A stretch of DNA of 7,527 nucleotides from Alphaproteobacteria bacterium (GTDB lineage Bacteria > Pseudomonadota > Alphaproteobacteria > Puniceispirillales > UBA1172), in assembly GCA_023259875.1 (NCBI GenBank), contig JALRFL010000051.1:1-7527 (forward strand). Reading direction: 5' to 3'. The translations under genes and the position numbers were made by a program. Under the pieces are notes generated by a model. The model searched no databases. It was not told the origin of the DNA and saw only the letters and a list, made by a program, of their open reading frames with translations. Positions 1 through 6,722 of the stretch are shown in pieces. Positions within the stretch are counted from its first letter, which is position 1; every line of letters starts with the position of its first letter.

Positions 1-215
1 GACGTAGTCAACATCAAGTCTCCTCATCCTCCTTTCGCTGGCGCAGTCTCGATCGTTCTTCGTATGACGTTAATGAGATGAGAAGTCGTCATCGCTATGA
101 TGAGCGAGACATGAACATGAGCGACAATCAAAGACAAAGAGATTATGATCAAGCAGCAGATGCCAAAGCATGGGATGCCCTTGTCCGATTTCTCAAAAGG
201 CTGAATGAGGGATAA
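1..215 (+). CDS. 3' end of an unrecognised Arg/Ser/Asp-rich protein (partial)
   Basis: An open frame enters from the left edge (first full codon at 3) and ends at TAA 213-215, giving about 70 residues. The visible part is very hydrophilic: a Ser run (SSSS), many Arg and Asp residues (RSRHRYDERD, then DNQRQRDYDQ), and an amphipathic end, AWDALVRFLKRLNEG, that could form a helix. I do not recognise a family. In-frame ATGs at 78 and 112 exist, but neither has a convincing ribosome binding site, so this is more likely the tail of a longer upstream gene than a complete small one. It converges on the minus-strand gene ending at 292. The 76-bp gap between them shows only a weak AAAGA/TCTTT hairpin without a T run. 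Coding status is uncertain because the tail is short and of low complexity. Confidence 0.45.
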   Translation, partial: RSQHQVSSSSFRWRSLDRSSYDVNEMRSRHRYDERDMNMSDNQRQRDYDQAADAKAWDALVRFLKRLNEG

Positions 216-291
216 GATAACCTTCAGAATAAAGATGGCTTTCGGTCTTTAGCCTACCAATGTCCTTTACGAGTAACGAGCTTATCATGAC

Positions 292-1368
292 TCACGCCAA
301 GGCCTCCAACAGATCCGCGGCTTGGTTATCTGCGCTTTCTGGTGATAGGCTCTCAATAGATTTTCCTAACAGCTGAAACAACGCTTTTTGGGTTTCTTCT
401 GTGAACATAATCGTGCCATCCTCGGCTATGCTGGCGATCCCGTCCCATGTGAGCGAGGCCTCATTTACCGCGATGGCTTGCGGCAAAGACCATTCATGGG
501 GAAGCGCAATGCTAACCCCGGCTTGACTTGCGCGCGCCGGATAGCCGCCCACATAAGCCCCAATACCGGGCAGATGGAGTTCTTGTTCTGTTTCGCCAGT
601 AAGCGCACGCAAAGCCATCAGAGCCGACGACGCCGTCACCCGATTAAAATGCAGATCATAAGGAAAGGGAAACGGCTCACGCAGGACGCGTTCCGCCACT
701 TCGGTTACATCTTTATCCCCTTCCCCCACGGTGGCTTTCAGCAAATAAGGCGGTAACAACTGGGCAGGTTGGTCGTTCAAAACAAAATATTCAAACGCGT
801 GTTGCGCCACCAATTTGACTTTGACCTCAACAGGGCGAACCCCTAACGCGCGGCTCACCCCCATTTGTATCTTAGCAATAGGTTCTTGCACATTTCCTAT
901 GCCGCAATCTGGACCATAGCCTGATCGGTTTAGCATGGCGTTAATCACATCCGGGAAAGACGCGCCGATCCAGAACGCGCCTACATCCGCCTGAGCGATC
1001 TGATGCCGAAACTTTTGCATTAAGGATAAATGAAGCGCGGTATAACCGGCAAACGGCATGGCAATATCGCTTGGCGTTAACCGCCACCACGGCAACAATG
1101 AGGGCGCCGAGAAAATATAATCGGGATTAATGGCCTTGAGGGTAGCGGCAAAATTTTTGTCATGCACATCTAACGCTTCAGCCAGAATATGGGGGAAATG
1201 CCCCTCAATTCCTGCGCCTAAGAGGGCATTATTAACCCTTTTCTGTGCCTTATGGATATCTCTGCTGGCGACAATAATGGTGGAAAACATATCGGTTCTG
1301 GCCAGCGCTTCTAACAGATGCGTGGCAAGTTCACCCATAGAGATCATTAGCAATGTTGGTTTATTCAT
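292..1368 (-). CDS. Rossmann-fold NAD(P)-binding protein, unknown function
   Basis: This is a complete 358-residue soluble protein with no signal peptide or membrane segment. Residues 5-22 read as a beta strand, tight turn and helix. Residues 30-40 (TIIVASRDIHK) look like the second Rossmann strand ending in Ser-Arg-Asp, where an Arg often contacts the NADP phosphate. Residues 80-95 (NPDYIFSAPSLLPWW) fit a later strand lining the cofactor site. The C-terminal half (HAFEYFVL near 190, GIGAYVGGYPAR at 268-279) would be the substrate domain. The layout recalls saccharopine-dehydrogenase-like or other two-domain dehydrogenases, but I cannot place it in a named family, and the first turn lacks the classic GxGxxG. 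The start ATG at 1368 is followed by codons matching the rest of the gene, but it has no clear Shine-Dalgarno sequence (GACCATGGTATCTT upstream). It is divergent from the microgene at 1546 and has no obvious functional partner nearby. Confidence 0.8.
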   Translation of the reverse strand: MNKPTLLMISMGELATHLLEALARTDMFSTIIVASRDIHKAQKRVNNALLGAGIEGHFPHILAEALDVHDKNFAATLKAINPDYIFSAPSLLPWWRLTPSDIAMPFAGYTALHLSLMQKFRHQIAQADVGAFWIGASFPDVINAMLNRSGYGPDCGIGNVQEPIAKIQMGVSRALGVRPVEVKVKLVAQHAFEYFVLNDQPAQLLPPYLLKATVGEGDKDVTEVAERVLREPFPFPYDLHFNRVTASSALMALRALTGETEQELHLPGIGAYVGGYPARASQAGVSIALPHEWSLPQAIAVNEASLTWDGIASIAEDGTIMFTEETQKALFQLLGKSIESLSPESADNQAADLLEALA

Positions 1369-1545
1369 AAGATACCATGGTCAAAAATTATGCTGACTGC
1401 CCTATGATACGGGAAAACATCATCAAAATCAGCCACCCATTTCTGACCCCTTAGTTAGGCGATATCTTTATCAACCACCTATTGAATCTGATGGCCCGCA
1501 CCCTACCTAAATGTGGTGATCCTCAAAACACTAATGGAGCAGATG

Positions 1546-1683
1546 ATGAGCACAGATAATTCATGCGGCTGTGGCCGCAGCCCAACAGGAAAATGCGTCG
1601 GTTGGCACAACCTGACCGAAGAACAATACGCCGAGAAAAAGGCACAGTGGGACGCCAAGCAAGCCGCAAAAAAAGATAAATAA
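1546..1683 (+). CDS. Cys-rich microprotein with CGCGRSPTGKCVGWH motif
   Basis: A small gene of 45 codons. The product begins MSTDNS, then carries CGCGRSPTGKCVGWH, an acidic/Tyr segment (LTEEQYAEK), a Trp, and an Ala/Lys-rich tail ending in KKDK. The GGAG at 1536-1539 lies 6 bases from the ATG at 1546 and only 3 from the in-frame ATG at 1543, so 1546 is preferred; an ATG at 1534 overlaps the GGAG and is unlikely. Three cysteines and one histidine within 15 residues suggest a tiny metal-binding or redox knuckle. I believe short proteins with a CGCGRSPTG-C-GWH signature occur in other proteobacteria, but I know no function. The reading frame is supported by this motif and the good ribosome binding site. 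A longer minus-strand frame over the same bases (1523-1720) looks like a shadow. Its downstream neighbour is convergent. Confidence 0.72.
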   Translation: MSTDNSCGCGRSPTGKCVGWHNLTEEQYAEKKAQWDAKQAAKKDK

Positions 1684-1704
1684 ACCGCCCCCTAACATCA
1701 TCCT

Positions 1705-1717
1705 GTCTGATCAGAAA
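1705..1717 (+). repeat. Left arm of 13-bp inverted repeat
   Basis: The sequence GTCTGATCAGAAA is the exact reverse complement of 1771-1783. It contains the self-complementary decamer TCTGATCAGA. It lies between two convergent genes, 21 bp after the microgene stop. It could pair with the right arm to form a long-loop stem in either transcript, or be a protein-binding palindrome present twice. Confidence 0.7.
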
Positions 1718-1770
1718 CAAGCAAAACCCATAGCGCCATCATTTAAGGGGCTATCACCAGCCGTTTTGGC

Positions 1771-1783
1771 TTTCTGATCAGAC
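1771..1783 (-). repeat. Right arm of 13-bp inverted repeat
   Basis: The sequence TTTCTGATCAGAC is the perfect mate of 1705-1717 across a 53-base spacer, and lies 12 bp before the end of the DCC-family gene. The spacer itself holds small hairpins (AGCC-GTTTT-GGCT just left of this arm; TAGCGCC paired with GGGGCTA with one mismatch). Together they might stop transcription from both sides, although no proper U tract follows either stem. Confidence 0.7.
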
Positions 1784-1795
1784 CACTTAGCCGCT

Positions 1796-2200
1796 TTACG
1801 CCTGCTGATTGGGGTCTGGTTTTGCGGTATCGTGTTGAAGCGCAATCTGACAATGCGACAGGCGCGAGAACCGGTAATTTGCCAGCCTGTTATAACCCCA
1901 TTTAGCCATTTGCCTAATCCCGGGCAAAGCCACAACACCCGCTAGCATCTTCCAATAAGACAGTTGCCGCCATATGATGATGAAGGCATCGGCGCCAATA
2001 TGCCACTGGCCTTTGGCATCACGAACATGAAGCCGCCGCAACGCCTCACTCTGGGAAAGGTTATGCGCTTTTAGGGGGGTAGGATCCGTTGCGATATCCA
2101 GCCAGTTGAACACCCCATCCTTCGCGATACGGCGATAATAGCTGATCTCTTTGTTGCAAAGTCCACATTTGCCGTCATAAAAGACATCAATCATTGGCAT
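1796..2200 (-). CDS. DCC-family (DUF393) thiol-disulfide oxidoreductase-like protein
   Basis: A 134-residue protein. Near the N-terminus it has IDVFYDGKCGLCNKEI: a beta strand, then the Asp-x-x-Cys-x-x-Cys signature (D9, C12, C15) that defines the DCC/DUF393 family of small thioredoxin-like proteins. Next comes Tyr-Tyr-Arg-Arg, a strand with WLDIATDPTPL, a family-typical segment GQWHIGADAFIIIWRQL, and a hydrophobic stretch near the middle (MLAGVVALPGIRQMAKWGYNRLANYRFS) where family members also have hydrophobic and Arg-rich sequence. Family members are predicted to be redox-active; few have known substrates. The start is uncertain. ATG at 2200 is used here; ATG at 2194 also fits the conserved core; TTG at 2212 has a GAGG 8 bases upstream and may be the true start (138 residues). 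The gene lies 146-158 bp downstream of the LysR stop, on the same strand, and probably has its own promoter. Confidence 0.88.
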   Translation of the reverse strand: MPMIDVFYDGKCGLCNKEISYYRRIAKDGVFNWLDIATDPTPLKAHNLSQSEALRRLHVRDAKGQWHIGADAFIIIWRQLSYWKMLAGVVALPGIRQMAKWGYNRLANYRFSRLSHCQIALQHDTAKPDPNQQA

Positions 2201-2358
2201 CTCATCATTCAATTCACTTGCCTCATGGGGATATATCTAGGGCATTTTTATAAAGAAGGAAATGGGGGATTGGTCGTATTGAGGTGATGGCAAGGTTGAT
2301 CTTGGCAAGCCGCATGGATCGCAAAACCCCCATATATGCCCATCATTGGCTGTGCCTC

Positions 2359-3207
2359 TCACTGGGCTTTCATTTCTGCCAAGAATTGCCGCGCGAGCAC
2401 GGTCAAGGGTTCCGATGATGGTTCATTGTGGTGCCATGCCAGATAAATTCGCCGGGTAAATCGCGGCGCGTCATTAATCCGATAAAGCTGTTTGGTGTCG
2501 CATTCTTTGGCGATGAGCGCGGTAGGGAGATAACAACTCCCCCCATTGGCTAACAGATAATCCTTTGCCCATAGCCCAGAGCCAAAACTCATCCGGGCGA
2601 CATCTGCATTAGAAAACTCAGAAATATGGTCACGCGCAAAATCCACACCATGATCCACATAAATATACCCCTGATCAAACCGCACAGGGCGATCTGGCTT
2701 ATCCCCCACCAAAACCAAGTCTTCTTCAAGATAATCAGTGGCGAACCCCTGACTAAGGGAAAAGGGTGAGGTGCTAATCGCGATATCAACCACACCGCTT
2801 TCAAGCCAGCCTTGCATATCATGATGCAGACCTGGCCATGAGTTTAACGCCGTTTTTTTGGTGTGAAGGCGAACCAGATCAACCATCATCTGCCCATATT
2901 GCGGCCATAGGTCAGGCAGGCATCCCATGTGATAAATCCCAACCATTCCCGGTGGCAATCCGGCTTCTGCTTGGGCTTGTCGCCATAACTCTAGAATCAC
3001 CTCGGCATAGCGTTTGAGCTTAATGCCCGAAGCCGTCAGACTGGCACCGGTTTTGTTTCTCTGCACCAATTTTTGCCCGAGATGACTCTCAAGGCTCTGC
3101 AATCTGGCGGTTACAGTGGACTGGGTCACATTAAGCTGTTCCGCCGCTTTGATCAGACTGCCAGTTTCAACAATGGCAAGCAAAGTTTTAAGAGCGACAA
3201 GATTCAT
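2359..3207 (-). CDS. LysR-type transcriptional regulator of the divergent catabolic operon
   Basis: A 282-residue DNA-binding regulator. Residues 1-60 are a typical LysR winged helix-turn-helix (LLAIVETGSLIKAAEQLNVT, then QSTVTARLQSLESHLGQKL and LTASG). A linker helix follows (about 63-82), then a two-lobed effector-binding domain. The C-terminal domain is recognisable but diverged, with VDIAISTSPFS near 140-150 and EEDLVLVGDK near 161-170. The frame stays open upstream to 3615, but those codons run through the promoter gap and antisense to the aldehyde dehydrogenase. The ATG at 3207 begins the conserved helix-turn-helix region and has AAAGG 7 bases upstream, so it is the start. Divergent placement 103 bp from the operon strongly suggests it controls that operon, probably activating it with a pathway compound and repressing itself. 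The TgnR regulator of trigonelline breakdown is also LysR-type; identity with it is not shown. Confidence 0.93.
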   Translation of the reverse strand: MNLVALKTLLAIVETGSLIKAAEQLNVTQSTVTARLQSLESHLGQKLVQRNKTGASLTASGIKLKRYAEVILELWRQAQAEAGLPPGMVGIYHMGCLPDLWPQYGQMMVDLVRLHTKKTALNSWPGLHHDMQGWLESGVVDIAISTSPFSLSQGFATDYLEEDLVLVGDKPDRPVRFDQGYIYVDHGVDFARDHISEFSNADVARMSFGSGLWAKDYLLANGGSCYLPTALIAKECDTKQLYRINDAPRFTRRIYLAWHHNEPSSEPLTVLARQFLAEMKAQ

Positions 3208-3226
3208 AACATGACCTTTAGATAAT

Positions 3227-3239
3227 TCGATATTTTCGA
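3227..3239. promoter_or_regulatory. Candidate LysR box TCGA-N5-TCGA (T-N11-A)
   Basis: TCGATATTTTCGA is a 13-bp dyad with the T-N11-A spacing typical of LysR regulator sites. It sits 20 bp upstream of the lysR-type start codon and over the start point predicted from the promoter at 3242-3269, so binding there would fit autorepression. The same bases also form a direct repeat of TTCGATA. It is read from sequence pattern only. Confidence 0.4.
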
Positions 3240-3241
3240 TA

Positions 3242-3269
3242 ATTATGATCATTATTATTCTATTGTCTA
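3242..3269 (-). promoter_or_regulatory. Predicted sigma70-type promoter for the LysR gene
   Basis: On the minus strand, TAGACA (3269-3264) and CATAAT (3247-3242) are separated by 16 bp. Each matches the consensus hexamer at five of six positions. Transcription would start near 3235 and give a leader of roughly 28 bases with the AAAGG ribosome binding site. The -35 hexamer lies inside the dyad at 3252-3276, so a protein bound there would touch this promoter. Confidence 0.5.
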
Positions 3270-3276
3270 ATAATAA
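3252..3276. promoter_or_regulatory. Perfect 8-bp dyad with T-N11-A spacing, candidate LysR recognition site
   Basis: TTATTATT (3252-3259) and AATAATAA (3269-3276) are perfect inverted arms around the 9-base centre CTATTGTCT. T3258 and A3270 have the T-N11-A spacing. For the operon, AATAAT (3269-3274) or TAAAAT (3274-3279) are good -10 candidates, but no good -35 precedes them, as expected for an activator-dependent promoter. The arms are simple AT repeats, so chance formation in AT-rich DNA is possible. Confidence 0.4.
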
Positions 3277-3310
3277 AATTTCTGGAAAATAATTAAAAAG
3301 GGGGAAATCT

Positions 3311-4795
3311 ATGACAACGCAAGTTTCTGAACAGGCCATGCTTATTGATGGGGAATGGGTAGCGGCCTCGGATGGCGGATGCTTTGATAGCATTAACCCT
3401 GCAACAGGTGAGGTATGGGCAAGGATTCCTGCCGCAACCGCCGAGGATGTGAATCGCGCTGTTGACGCGGCGGATGAGGCCTTTACCAATGGCCCATGGT
3501 CACGCATGACCCCGACAGAACGCGGCCGTTGCCTGCGCCGTCTTGGTGATTTGCTGGCAGAAAAATCCGAAGAGCTAGGCCGAATTGAGGCTATTGATAC
3601 GGGCAAATTGTTCAAAGAAACGCGCTGGCAGGCAAAATATATTGCTGAGTTTTTCCATTTCTACGCTGGCGCGGCAGATAAAATTCATGGCGAAACCCTG
3701 CCCATCGATAAGCCCGATATGTTTGTTTTCACCAAACGAGAACCCCTAGGCGTGATCGCTGCGGTGGTGCCTTGGAATTCCCAATTGTTCCTTGCCGCGG
3801 TGAAAATTGGCCCTGCTCTGGCGGCTGGCAATACGATTGTGTTGAAAGCCTCTGAACACGCCTCGGTCGCTATGCTGGCCTTTGGTAAACTTATTGCTGA
3901 GGCTGGTATTCCTGATGGTGTGGTCAATATTGTGACGGGATTTGGTGATCCGTGCGGCAAGTATCTGACAACCCACCCCAAGGTGGCGCGCATCAGCTTT
4001 ACTGGCGGCCCCGTATCCGCCAAGCATATTATCCATAATTCGGCAGAAAACTTTGCCGAGGTCTCACTTGAGCTGGGCGGCAAATCCCCTTTTATCTGTT
4101 TTGAGGATGCGGATTTGGATAGCGCCATTAATGGCGCGGTATCAGGGATTTTTGCCGCAAGTGGACAGAGTTGCGTTGCGGGATCACGCCTCTATTTGCA
4201 TGATAGCATTGCTGATGCGTTTTTGGCGCGGATGAAAACCATAGCCGAGCAGGTACAAATCGGTGACCCCCTAGCCGATGAAACCGAGGTGGGGCCATTA
4301 TGCACTACCGCACAGGTTGAACATTGCCAACGCGAAGTGAACTTTGCGATTGAACAAGGCGCAACCCTAATCACGGGCGGAAAATCACCTAAAGGGATGA
4401 TGGGGCAGTTTTTTGAACCCACTATATTGGATTGCCCAAGCCAAGATTTGCGCGTTGTTGATACCGAGCTTTTTGGCCCTGTGGTCGCAGCTATCCGTTT
4501 TAAGACCGAAGCCGAGGTGCTAGCCTTAGCCAATGACACTAAACATGGTCTGGCCGCCGGCATATTTACCCGTGATGGGGCAAGGGCGATGCGGATGTCT
4601 CATGCCATTAAAGCTGGCATTGTTTGGGTGAACACCTATCGTGCGATCTCACCTATTGCTGAGTTTGGCGGAATGAAACATTCGGGCTATGGCAGAGAAA
4701 GTGGATTTCAAGCGGTTTATGATTACACCAGACCCAAAACGGTGTGGATCAACACATCATCTGAACCCCTAGGGAGCCAGTTTGTCGCCCGATAA
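3311..4795 (+). CDS. Aldehyde dehydrogenase (NAD(P)+), TgnC-like subgroup
   Basis: A full-length 494-residue aldehyde dehydrogenase, the usual size for the family. It would oxidise an aldehyde or hemiacetal made by the flavin monooxygenase next door. Visible landmarks: VVPWN with N156; IVLKA with cofactor Lys K179; FTGGPVSAKHI at 230-240; SLELGGKSP with general base E254; GQSC with nucleophile C288; and ELFGP with E386 and F388. All key catalytic residues are present. The FTGGP segment replaces the usual GSTxxG and ends in Ala. From memory, FTGGP with HNSAENFAEVSLELGGKSP resembles proteins annotated as the MFMB dehydrogenase of trigonelline breakdown (TgnC); this is unverified. The ATG at 3311 has a strong ribosome binding site (AGGGGGA, 5 bases away). 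It is the first gene of the operon, and 37 bp separate it from the monooxygenase. The general family is certain; the substrate is inferred. Confidence 0.95.
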   Translation: MTTQVSEQAMLIDGEWVAASDGGCFDSINPATGEVWARIPAATAEDVNRAVDAADEAFTNGPWSRMTPTERGRCLRRLGDLLAEKSEELGRIEAIDTGKLFKETRWQAKYIAEFFHFYAGAADKIHGETLPIDKPDMFVFTKREPLGVIAAVVPWNSQLFLAAVKIGPALAAGNTIVLKASEHASVAMLAFGKLIAEAGIPDGVVNIVTGFGDPCGKYLTTHPKVARISFTGGPVSAKHIIHNSAENFAEVSLELGGKSPFICFEDADLDSAINGAVSGIFAASGQSCVAGSRLYLHDSIADAFLARMKTIAEQVQIGDPLADETEVGPLCTTAQVEHCQREVNFAIEQGATLITGGKSPKGMMGQFFEPTILDCPSQDLRVVDTELFGPVVAAIRFKTEAEVLALANDTKHGLAAGIFTRDGARAMRMSHAIKAGIVWVNTYRAISPIAEFGGMKHSGYGRESGFQAVYDYTRPKTVWINTSSEPLGSQFVAR

Positions 4796-4832
4796 CATTA
4801 TCAGATCGAAAGGTCACAAGAGAGGAAATGAG

Positions 4833-5870
4833 ATGAAATTTCAACTAGCAGTAAATCTTGAGCGTATGGATGATAGCATCCCTATGAAAGATGTCCGTGA
4901 TCACACCCTCAACATGGTCAAGATGGCGGATGAAGCCGGATTTGAAATCGCATGGGCGGCGGAACACCACGCCTTAGAAATGACGATTGCGCCTAACCCG
5001 TTTTCTTTGCTGGTCTGGTGGGGTGAAAACACCAAAAATATTCGGCTGGGCTGTGCGGTGGTAAACGCCTCTTACTGGCATCCGATTAAACTGGCAGGCG
5101 AGGCGGCGATGACCGATCTGCTTACCGATGGACGGCTTGAGTTTGGGATCGGATCAGGGGCATATCAGCGTGAGTTTGATCGGATGATGCCGGGGTTAAA
5201 GCAATCGGATGCATGGAAATATATGCACGAAATGCTGCCGGCTTTGCTAGGCTTGTGGAAAGGGGATTATGAACACCAAGGTGAGTATTGGCAATTTCCG
5301 CTATCCACATCCGTGCCAAAACCCGTTCAGGAACCGCACCCGCCGCTTTGGGTCGCGGCGCGATCACCCATCACTTATGACTATGCGATTGAGAATAATT
5401 GCAATGTGATGTGCTGGCCTCTGACCCGTGATTTTGCCGAGGCTGAACTCTATAAGCAGCGTTTGGATGAGGCTATGCAAAAGTTTCCGCAATCCAAACG
5501 TCCACAATTTGCTTTGATGCGCCACGCCGCCGTTTATGAAACCGCCGAAAGCCGTCAGGCGGCAATATCATCTATTCAATGTGTGCTTGGCCAGTTTGAA
5601 AACCTGTTCCGAAACATGGGGGGTGTTGAAAATGGCTTTCCAAAACAAATCCCCCTTAGCGAGCTTGCCAATAGAGATGAATATAACGCCGAGATGTTAG
5701 AAGAGAATCTGTTATTTGGCTCACCCGATGAAGTGATTGAAAAACTAAAACGCTATGAGGCGTTAGGCGTTGATTCCTTTATCTATTATGCAAGTATGGG
5801 GATGCCAATTAAAGAACAGGTCAAATCTATGGAACTGTTTTGTCAAAAGGTTATGCCAGCCTTTGCATAA
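4833..5870 (+). CDS. Luciferase-like (LLM) flavin-dependent monooxygenase
   Basis: A 345-residue cytoplasmic TIM-barrel protein of the bacterial luciferase family, which uses reduced FMN and O2 to oxidise organic substrates. Evidence in order: an N-terminal strand MKFQLAVNL; MADEAGFEIAWAAEHH (31-46) with the family Glu-His-His; NIRLGCAVVNASYWHPIKLAGEAAMTDLLTDGRLEFGIGSG (69-109), the classic luciferase core; LWVAARSP (172-179); and GSPDEVIEKLKRYEALGVDSF (296-316), the usual C-terminal signature. The ATG at 4833 is chosen because AGGA lies 6 bases upstream and conserved sequence starts there; the frame also runs back to TTG 4782 inside the previous gene. It would be the oxygenase step of the pathway, a role played by TgnB in trigonelline breakdown. 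Such enzymes need reduced flavin, and no flavin reductase is visible in this window. Confidence 0.93.
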   Translation: MKFQLAVNLERMDDSIPMKDVRDHTLNMVKMADEAGFEIAWAAEHHALEMTIAPNPFSLLVWWGENTKNIRLGCAVVNASYWHPIKLAGEAAMTDLLTDGRLEFGIGSGAYQREFDRMMPGLKQSDAWKYMHEMLPALLGLWKGDYEHQGEYWQFPLSTSVPKPVQEPHPPLWVAARSPITYDYAIENNCNVMCWPLTRDFAEAELYKQRLDEAMQKFPQSKRPQFALMRHAAVYETAESRQAAISSIQCVLGQFENLFRNMGGVENGFPKQIPLSELANRDEYNAEMLEENLLFGSPDEVIEKLKRYEALGVDSFIYYASMGMPIKEQVKSMELFCQKVMPAFA

Positions 5871-5884
5871 AGGTGAAGCCATTT

Positions 5885-6697
5885 ATGCGAAGCGCTGAAC
5901 TTTTTCAACATACCGCTTGCTGGGATCAAGGCCAAGCGGCAGAAACGCATCATCTGCCGCTTATCCTTATTCACGGGCTTGGTCTTGATCATCACTGTTT
6001 TGATGGGATGGTGCCTGCCTTGGCCCAAAGTCACCGCGTCATTACATTTGATCTGGCAGGGCATGGCGAAACCCCTTTTGTTGAGGATGAACGGCCTAGC
6101 CTTGATCTCTTTGCGCGGCAGACTCTTGGGGTCATGGATAGATTTCACATAGATCAGGCGGTGCTGATCGGCTTCTCGTTAGGGGGCATGATCAATCGCC
6201 GTTTTGCCATTGATTATCCAGATCGGGTCAAGGGGTTGGTGATTATGAACTCCCCCCATGATCGCGGCGAAGCCGGTCAGAAAGCCGTTGAGGATCGCGC
6301 CATAAAAACCCGTGATGAAGGGGTGGCGGCAACTATGGACGCAACCCTAGACCGGTGGTTCACCGCATCGTTCCGGTCAAAGCATCCTGCAGTCATGCGA
6401 AACACCGCAAAGCAATTACAGCAAAATGATCCCAACTGGTACGCGGATTGCCGCTTTGTTCTGGCGGCAGGCGTTAAGGAATTGATCAAGCCACAACCGC
6501 CTATCACCTGCCCAAGTTTGGTTATGACCTGTGAGCATGATAGCGGTAGCACCGTTGCAATGAGTGCTGCCATCGCAACCGAAATCGCCCCATCAGAAAC
6601 CGTCATTATCCCCCACTTGCAACATTTGGGATTAATTGAGGCACCATCCTTATTCAACGATGCTATCATCCGGTATCTGAAAACCTATCAATTATGA
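5885..6697 (+). CDS. Alpha/beta-fold hydrolase
   Basis: A 270-residue alpha/beta hydrolase of the 3-oxoadipate enol-lactonase-like type. It has LILIHGLGLDHHCF (26-39) with the oxyanion-hole HG, then ITFDLAGHGET (53-62), the nucleophile elbow GFSLGG with S98, VMTCEHDSGS with acid D219, and the catalytic His in LQHLGLIEAP (H247). The triad is complete. A helical cap lies at about 125-195. It likely hydrolyses an ester, lactone or enamide product of the upstream oxidation; TgnD, which cleaves MFMS in trigonelline breakdown, is in my recollection also an alpha/beta hydrolase. The start is ATG 5885, with AGG at 5871-5873 upstream. GTG 5873 and TTG 5840 are in frame but less likely, because they would overlap the ribosome binding site or the previous gene. 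The gap to the monooxygenase gene is 14 bp, which supports co-transcription. Confidence 0.92.
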   Translation: MRSAELFQHTACWDQGQAAETHHLPLILIHGLGLDHHCFDGMVPALAQSHRVITFDLAGHGETPFVEDERPSLDLFARQTLGVMDRFHIDQAVLIGFSLGGMINRRFAIDYPDRVKGLVIMNSPHDRGEAGQKAVEDRAIKTRDEGVAATMDATLDRWFTASFRSKHPAVMRNTAKQLQQNDPNWYADCRFVLAAGVKELIKPQPPITCPSLVMTCEHDSGSTVAMSAAIATEIAPSETVIIPHLQHLGLIEAPSLFNDAIIRYLKTYQL

Positions 6698-6722
6698 AAA
6701 GAAACTGAAAAGGAATTTCATC

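Noticed and set aside
216..291. Possible terminator hairpin AAAGA ... TCTTT between convergent genes
   Set aside because: The stem is only 5-6 bp with a wobble pair and no T run follows; too weak to annotate.
388..1396. Plus-strand frames at 388-756 and 1130-1396
   Set aside because: Both lie antisense to the well-formed Rossmann-like gene; their translations are rich in Arg, Cys and His with no domain pattern.
1523..1720. Minus-strand frame of 65 codons over the microgene
   Set aside because: No recognisable domain and no ribosome binding site seen; the plus strand carries the Cys-motif protein with a strong GGAG signal.
1711..1938. Minus-strand frame of 75 codons overlapping the DCC-family gene
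   Set aside because: A different frame of the same strand as the DxxCxxC protein, with no family features; a shadow frame.
2213..2358. Promoter or terminator between the LysR and DCC-family genes
   Set aside because: On the minus strand a TATAAA-like box is present, but no matching -35 could be found, and the CAAG-GTTGAT-CTTG hairpin is only 4 bp. Nothing firm enough to list.
3208..3615. Upstream extension of the LysR reading frame by about 136 codons
   Set aside because: It runs through the AT-rich promoter gap and antisense to the start of the aldehyde dehydrogenase. The conserved helix-turn-helix region begins at the ATG at 3207, which has a good ribosome binding site.
3685..4563. Minus-strand frames inside the aldehyde dehydrogenase (3685-4128, 3746-4036, 4192-4563)
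   Set aside because: Antisense to a complete enzyme with all catalytic motifs; no independent signals.
4782..4832. TTG start that would extend the monooxygenase upstream and overlap the dehydrogenase
   Set aside because: The extra 17 residues are unlike the family, and ATG 4833 has an AGGA at proper distance.
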